DNA of 64,000 nt from Liolophura sinensis (taxonomy: Eukaryota > Mollusca > Polyplacophora > Chitonida > Chitonidae): assembly GCF_032854445.1 (NCBI RefSeq), contig NC_088295.1:34008510-34072509 (forward strand), given 5' to 3'. The notes beneath the pieces are model-generated. The model saw only the letters and a program-made list of their open reading frames with translations. It searched no databases and was not told the origin of the DNA. This document shows positions 58,028 through 64,000 of this stretch, piece after piece; positions within the stretch are counted from its first letter, which is position 1; each line of letters opens with the position of its first letter. The translations under genes were made by a program, and so were the position numbers.

Positions 58028-58275
58028 CTAAGCTTTATCGATCAATATGACATAGCCAGCGGCACTCCCATTAGATGAACGAGTCCTCAACATATGTTGC
58101 AACTTTTCTTTCTGTGTTTTTGTGTCCGCCCAGGACACCTTACACAAGGATCTCATTGAATTAATGTAATTTCCAGCTGGTGGTATTGATATGGAGTGCT
58201 TGATGTCCACCGTCAGGGACCACTTACTCCAATATTTGCTTCCTTTTTCACTACCAACTTCATGTTCTAACTTGA
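58028..58275 (-). CDS. Possible terminal coding exon, unknown protein
   Basis: On the minus strand an open stretch from about 58,275 (after 'acatttcaag', a plausible acceptor) to the TAG at 58,028 encodes about 80 residues: 'LEHEVGSEKGSKYWSKWSLT', then 'DIKHSISIPPAGNY', and ends 'GSAAGYVILIDKA'. Composition is protein-like and no stop interrupts it. A second coding-like block lies upstream on the same strand at about 58,720-58,590 ('LNVTLNQYVADSIRGLSPLL'), with possible GTGTGT/GTGAGG donors. The two could be exons of one gene, but the joining phase is not decisive. I do not recognise a family; chance open frames cannot be excluded. Confidence 0.25.
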
Positions 58276-58719
58276 AATGTAATCAATGACTGCTCCTATT
58301 TTCCATCTCCATACTGTAACAAGGACAGATCTCAAACTGCTAGGAACGTTTAGTTTGAGAGTATGGCAGTTGTAAAGCGTTACACAACAAACATCTTCAT
58401 TTTATCAAGTCAGACATGTCAGAGCGGTTTTTTGCCTTGACCCAGTTAACAGACAAGAATAAGCGATACACAAAATCTCAAAGGTTATGAACATTAATAC
58501 ATATCCTGTATGCAATGAAACAATAGTCTTCTTAATAATGGCCTGCAAAGATGAAAGAACAACATGCAAAGTTTGTCCTCACACACTGTCGATGGCAGGT
58601 AAAGCCTGATAGCACAACCACATTTCGCGTCTTCTAGGAGTGGTGACAAACCCCGTATAGAATCAGCTACATACTGGTTTAGTGTCACATTTAAACGTGA
58701 CGACAAAACACTACTCGCT

Positions 58720-60180
58720 CCGCCATGTGTTTAAAGTTCCGCATACTGCAAAGTTTACGTGCGAGACAACGACGCGGCTCAACTGGAGTTCTATTGTACT
58801 CTGGTCGTTGCGCATAAACTGTTAAATCTAAAGCTCGGCATGAATGGGAGATTAAAACCTATAACTTGGCATATACGAGAATTTACGATGCCACTCAAAT
58901 CAACTTAACTTGCCGCTGATACCAATAACGACATATATCCCTTTCACGGACTATTGAATACTATTGAATATTGCGTATTCCGTATGGTACATATGCTGTT
59001 AAATATGACTGATTCAGTCATTCAAAGTTCTGTAAGAAAAATATATTAAAAAGTACAGCCCAAGGGCTGGGAAATGTTTCTATTGCTCTTCTTTTAACCT
59101 CTAACAAAAACAAATACCTGTTAGCAAGAACAGAAAAAAACAAAGGCTGATTATAAATAAACAAGAACATAGCTGAAGACTAGATGCTAAAACGTTTTAG
59201 CATAGACTTAAATAAAAATGCTGACTACTTAAAGAGGCTCTGTGAATAATAACGTAAATTATTAGTCATCAACGTTAGTCATCAATTAGTCTTAGTCTTC
59301 ATCCACGGATTTTTTCTTAGCAACAGCCCACTGGTTTCCACCTCTTGTTCACCAGGTGCAACACTTTCATCAAGGGAGATAACCCCTAGGAATGATTCAG
59401 AAAAGAATCCTCCAAGAAAATGTTTACCAGAGATTAAATTCAACCATCATTTTAATATTGTGACAATGCTGATCATCATAGCACTAAACCTATAGTTGTG
59501 AAAAAGGAACGTAAACCATCACATCATAGATACTGGTCCTCCACAGGATAACCTGACTTCAAACGAAAAGAAAAAACATTCGCCATTCGTCGGCCATATT
59601 GAAACTTGGTTCTGAAAGACGTATCACTCTGGCCCAATTCTTCTCGGTTTTTAAAACAAATCGTCATCTGTCAGTATGGTAGCTCATTCAAGTGTATCGT
59701 ATGCAAACTGCAGAATTGTCAGAGAAAACGTTAGAATTGCAGGTCATCTCGAGTTCGAGGGCTATATGCCATCTTGATCAAGTCTCGGTACATCAATACA
59801 TTGTTAAATCAGCTGTCAACTTCACCGGTGGTGGTAACATTGTACGTACTTCTCAGCAACTGCTGGCGCTGGTAAAACTTTTATTGCCTAATGATCTGGT
59901 GCCATTGCACAGACTTAAGAGATCGCCTACTGGACAAATCACCCGCGAGATTCAGCAATCAAGTGAATGTTGCGCAGCGACTGACCAACGCTTCGGACAC
60001 CAAAGGCTTGAGTAATGGGAAAATGCGCTTTAAAAAACACACACTCACAACTAGCTAATCTGTCAAACTTTTTTTCGATCTTTTTCGAAATTATATCCAA
60101 ATGTCCATCAGCAAATGCAGTTAAGAGACCATTCCACAAAATTCCATGAAACACTTTGTATACCGGGTAATAAGTAAATC
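58720..60180. other. Intergenic, no supported gene
   Basis: A 107-residue plus frame at 59,692-60,015 has no recognisable motif and ends next to the SD3 right copy. No repeat identified between 58,720 and 59,690. Confidence 0.35.
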
Positions 60181-61479
60181 TAACACATCCATAGACAGCA
60201 TTAACGGGGTTTTAATTCTCATTTAGAAACCTAAATCGTGTTAGCCATATTAAATGGCTAAATTAAAAGTGTTGCAAATGACGTAATATCACGAAGGCCG
60301 TAAAGAACCAAGTATAAAAACGAAAGTCTGTTATCCGCACGCTGTAAAAGTAATATACAGCATTATGCTCGCTGTAAGAAATTTTGACAAGAACATCTGC
60401 TTAGGATACACACTACCCACGCAACTGAGTTGAAGGTGGTTGGTTGGGTTCAGTTCTTTTTTCCGAGGCTGTAACAGGATCTTTTTCGGCAATAAAGCTG
60501 GGATTCATAGATTATGTAAATAAGCTGACTACGTTTGAGGTTGATGACGATAATCATTTCTAACAGTTAGCTGGTGTTGTTACATAGATCACTGCAATGT
60601 GTCCTCGTTGGTTCTTGCTAAAGCCTTGGTCTAGATGGTGGCCAATTAGGTCGTTTGCTTTCATCTATCTCAACACATGAGTTTGTGAAATACATAACGA
60701 AGGGCAGTAGTTTATTACTATTGTTATACAAAATTATACATCAGTCAGTCAGTCAATAAATGAAATCACTTTTAGCAAGAAACATTCGCTCTTAACGGTT
60801 AAGACGACTGGATTCCAATCGTCTCTTATATCCGTTCTGACAGAAAACATCTGCTTCAAACAGACTCTGATCTGATTAACTGGACGAAGAATTCCAAAAA
60901 GACCGTGTAAATAAACAACGGATCAGAGTTTAGGACGTTTGTGTTCGATTAGAGCAGGTCTGTTTCCTGCCTTTGAGGATGTATGCAGACAGTATTGATT
61001 CCTGTCAAAATCTTGATTGAACTCCCGCTTGTGGCCAGTCCGTTAGATCGGAATTGTAGCCACGTCTCAGTGGTCTTGGGGCCACCACGTAACCAGACTA
61101 CTGTACACTCTAGTTTCCAGTAAACATAATCACATCACCATTGCTCTGTGGACTCTTGATTCTTCTCGTTTATAATTGACATCCATAATCTGTTTGTAGT
61201 TAATCTGAGCTAAGCCAACCTCAAATAGTTATATTGTTAGAATACTGCTTTTTAAATTCACCAGTTCAAAGCAACTATGAACAAACTTTCGTGAGAAATG
61301 ATTACATATTATGTCAAATATGAGCTAATGTAATATTGTGAATTAGATATTTAAAGAGAGAAAGTCAATGAGAATGTCAATTGCCCTAGTAACTTGCTAG
61401 TAAATGCTATAAGCTCGACGTCGCAAATGGTATCTACTCGAACGAATAGTTTAAACCGTAATAAATGTTATTTACTCAT

Positions 61480-61540
61480 TTATTTTATTAGTGTTTTATG
61501 CCGTACTGAAGACTGTTTTACTCATACGACGGCATTATAG
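61480..61540 (-). mobile_element. SINE 3'-end fragment inside SD3 right copy
   Basis: 'ttagtgttttatgccgtact' and 'ttactcatacgacggcatta', the counterpart of 17,765-17,850. Confidence 0.65.
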
Positions 61541-61545
61541 TTGGC

Positions 61546-61567
61546 GGGGGGGGGGGGGGGGGGGGGG
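61546..61567 (+). repeat. Poly-G tract, 22 G
   Basis: Uninterrupted G run within the SD3 right copy, next to a SINE fragment; could form a quadruplex, and its length is uncertain. Confidence 0.85.
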
Positions 61568-62054
61568 AAGGTAGGTCAATCTCACATCCACCGCGATCTC
61601 CGTGGATGTAATATCTGAAAGTCTAGATTACTCCCAGCATTACATGTATATGTAATGGAACATTTCTTATTATGATAATAATGACCGACCTGCACTTATG
61701 GTTAATCTCACCGTCAATTACATGAGATTAATTTAGATTAATTGCAATATTGCATCTGTGTCGTACAGCTTTTCTGATTGGTTCCACATTTTATTCCTCT
61801 ACACCTGATGGACATAATTCCTCGTACAACACTGAAATCAAATCATGAATCAGGCATTGTGCGTTGCGTTGTATATGATACCGTGTTAGTGTGCAGGGTG
61901 TGATTGTTACAATTGTGTTGCTGTATATATAATTGACAAATATGCCATTATATAAAACTCAAAGAGAGATGAGATCTCATCTTGAACACAACATTGTACT
62001 TTATACACCGATGCAATGCTGACAAACAACTCAGTAAACAATAACGGCAAAACC

Positions 62055-63415
62055 CTTCTCCACACCATAATGCCAACCTGCTGTACACCATAATGCTAAC
62101 CTTCTGTACACCATAATGATAACCCTATCCACATCATAATTCCTACCGTCTGTACACCACAAAACTAACCCTCTGTACACAACATAATGCCAACCCTCTG
62201 TGCATCATAATGCCAACTCTCTAAACACCACAATGCCAGCCCTGTGTACACTATAATGCTAACCTTTTTAAAGAGCACAATGCCAACCAACTGCACACCA
62301 TAATGCCAACATTCTGAATATAAACGTCATGTCCGACATTCATATACCGTTCGTAGTTCGTAAAGGGCGTTCAAAGTCGATAATCGCAAGATTTCCAAAA
62401 CAACGTTTAACACTAGCTCCCAAAGACAAAGGTATGTAAGCAATTATACAAATAAGAAATTAAGCCGCTAACACACTAGAGAGAAGCGGTCATCAGTTTC
62501 CAATGATGCCGGGCAGACATAGATATTCCAGGCATGAATTCCATATCAAAGTTCAAATACGTAGTCCATGAATGAGTTCCAGGTCACCATAATGCCGACC
62601 CTCTGTACACCAAAATGCCAGCATTCCGTACACCATAATGCCACTCCTCTGTGCATCCTCATGTCAGCCTTCTGTACACCATAATCACCACAATGTCATC
62701 TCTCTATACACCATAATGCCAACCCTCTGAACATCATAATGCCAAAGCTCTATACGGCATAATGCTATTCTTCTGAACATAATAATGCCAACCTTCTGTA
62801 CACCATAATACCAACCTTCTGAACACCAAAATGCCAACCCTCTGTACACCACAATGCCAACCTTATAAATACCATAATGTCAACCTTCTGAACACCAGAA
62901 TGTCAACCTTCTGTACACCATAATGCCACCTCTCTGTACACCATAACGCCAATCTTCTGAATATCATAATGCCAACCTTCTGTACACCAAAATGTCAACC
63001 TTCTGAACACCATAATGTCAACCTTCTGTACACCATAAGGCCACCTCTCTGTACACCATAATGCCAATCTTCTGAATATCATAATGCCAACCTTCTGTAA
63101 ACTATAATGGCAACCTTCTGAACACCAAAATGCCAACACTCTGTACACCATAATGCCAACCCTCTGCATACCATAATGACAAGTTTCTGAACACCATAAT
63201 GGTAACCTTCTGTACACCAAAATGCCACCTCTCTGTACACCATATGCCAACCCTCTGTACACCATAATACCAACCTTCTGAACACCATAATGTCAACTTT
63301 CTGTACACTATGATGCCAACCCTCTGTACACCATAATGCCAACCCTCTGTCAGCCTTCTGTACACCTTCCGTACACCATAATGCCAACCTTGTGTACACC
63401 ATAATGGTAAACATT
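62055..63415 (+). repeat. 23-bp minisatellite, right array, interrupted
   Basis: Same unit as the left array (accataatgccaaccttctg type). It occupies 62,055-62,315 and 62,585-63,415, separated by 270 bp of unrelated sequence. In-array duplications exist, for example 62,860-62,990 and 62,995-63,110. Minus-strand frames of up to 139 residues are array artefacts. Confidence 0.95.
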
Positions 63416-63577
63416 AACGGTAAGCGCCATAACCGTATAAATCTTCTATACATGATAACGGCAATATGCAAGTCCCCAGTTGCTGGCAAACGAGACACAG
63501 GGTTCTGTCTCGACCTTGGAGATATATTTTCTACATTTCTCCATTTTCATTTCTTCTTGGATTTTGTGACAATAAGG

Positions 63578-64000
63578 ACACAGACCCCCATTACAACTTC
63601 CGTTTTTTCGGTTGTAGTACTGTGAATTTTAGGGTAGAAAGACTTTTTTTGCTCCTAGGCGTCCATTTTTGGTGTACAGGTGCATGCTTGGTATTAAAAT
63701 GCTGAAAACTGTCTAAACTTTGAGGAGGTATGAGCTTTATTGATGAAAGTTTGAAATTCTGGGTGAGAGGGCACAAGGTGTGAGGTAGTGATGAGGCTGC
63801 GAGTGACGTCCCCTTGGCGTTGCTAGGCACGCCTCCCTGCTGCCAGATTTTGACGGTCAACCTATGTCAAGATTTTTATGCCTTGTTTCTCCCAGACTGG
63901 GCCAGGTATGCACCAAAGCTTATTGGCCACGGAATGTTTGGGACCAAGCTACAGCGCTAGATGTTAAGATTGTCGCTTATGGAAAATTAATGGGGGTAAG
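63578..64000. other. Window end, nothing recognised
   Basis: No supported feature; an 89-residue minus frame (63,591-63,860) has no recognisable motif. Confidence 0.35.

Larger units (their letters stand above)
60180..63577 (+). repeat. Segmental duplication SD3, right copy
   Basis: Counterpart of 16,480-19,665. It differs by a longer segment after the SINE fragment (about 61,570-61,900), a 22-G run at 61,546-61,567 where the left copy has a shorter G-rich stretch, and a non-repetitive interruption of the minisatellite at 62,315-62,585. No intact gene. Confidence 0.9.

Noticed and set aside
62903..63498. Minus-strand open frames of up to 139 residues
   Set aside because: Same minisatellite artefact in the right array.
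1..64000. CRISPR-like or satellite-encoded arrays
   Set aside because: All direct repeats are head-to-tail minisatellites without unique equal-length spacers, in a eukaryotic context.
1..64000. True tRNA genes
   Set aside because: B-box-like sequences all belong to SINE heads with SINE bodies; no cloverleaf-length stand-alone gene was seen.

Overview
This is eukaryotic, AT-rich, gene-poor DNA, most likely from a mollusc or another lophotrochozoan. That placement is an inference. It rests on a tRNA-headed SINE ending in a 'gtaaaacaccaatcaaataaat' type tail that recurs more than a dozen times, on intronless GT31 glycosyltransferase genes in a tandem cluster, and on a Crypton/DUF3504-type tyrosine recombinase relic. 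I see no bacterial gene organisation, no tRNA or rRNA gene and no CRISPR array.

Layout. 1-10.7 kb is a diverged tandem segmental duplication (unit A about 1-4,960; unit B about 5,540-10,735) without a recognisable gene; a SINE sits in unit A only, at a site that is still empty in unit B. 10.7-16.5 kb is intergenic sequence with SINE scraps and one decayed coding patch (15.3-16.1 kb) that weakly resembles a ubiquitin-protease Cys box. 16.5-19.7 kb is the left copy of a 3-kb segmental duplication with a 23-bp minisatellite; its partner is at 60.2-63.6 kb. 20.66-20.83 kb is a near-perfect 170-bp fold-back. 21.7-22.8 kb carries the broken C-terminal half of a Crypton-like tyrosine recombinase. 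22.9-31.6 kb is mostly unexplained sequence with a 38-bp minisatellite (27.5-28.1 kb), a chimeric SINE (28.95-29.43 kb) and small palindromes. 31.6-39.6 kb contains a second segmental duplication: the right copy holds an intact GT31 gene, while the left copy has lost almost all of the gene and keeps about 18 codons. Between the copies, 33.8-35.2 kb holds a tentative three-exon minus-strand gene of unknown function. 38.1-55.0 kb is the heart of the window: four single-exon beta-1,3-galactosyltransferase-like genes (GT31) in orientation -, +, +, -. 55-60 kb has repeats, two more tandem arrays, a long (AT)n tract and possible unassigned exons.

The four GT31 proteins are type II Golgi-type membrane proteins of 352-360 residues, each with an acidic DxD metal/UDP-sugar site and an EDVFIT motif. 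Three (43.5, 48.1 and 54.0 kb) form one subgroup with a shared stem; the 38.1-kb protein is more distant. The 48.1-kb member lacks 9 residues just before its EDVFIT motif and the usual Cys-containing C-terminus, so it may be degenerating or changed in function. With the gutted copy at 33.6 kb, the locus shows gene birth and loss in a local glycosyltransferase family. Splice models, family assignments of small exons and all repeat boundaries were read by eye.
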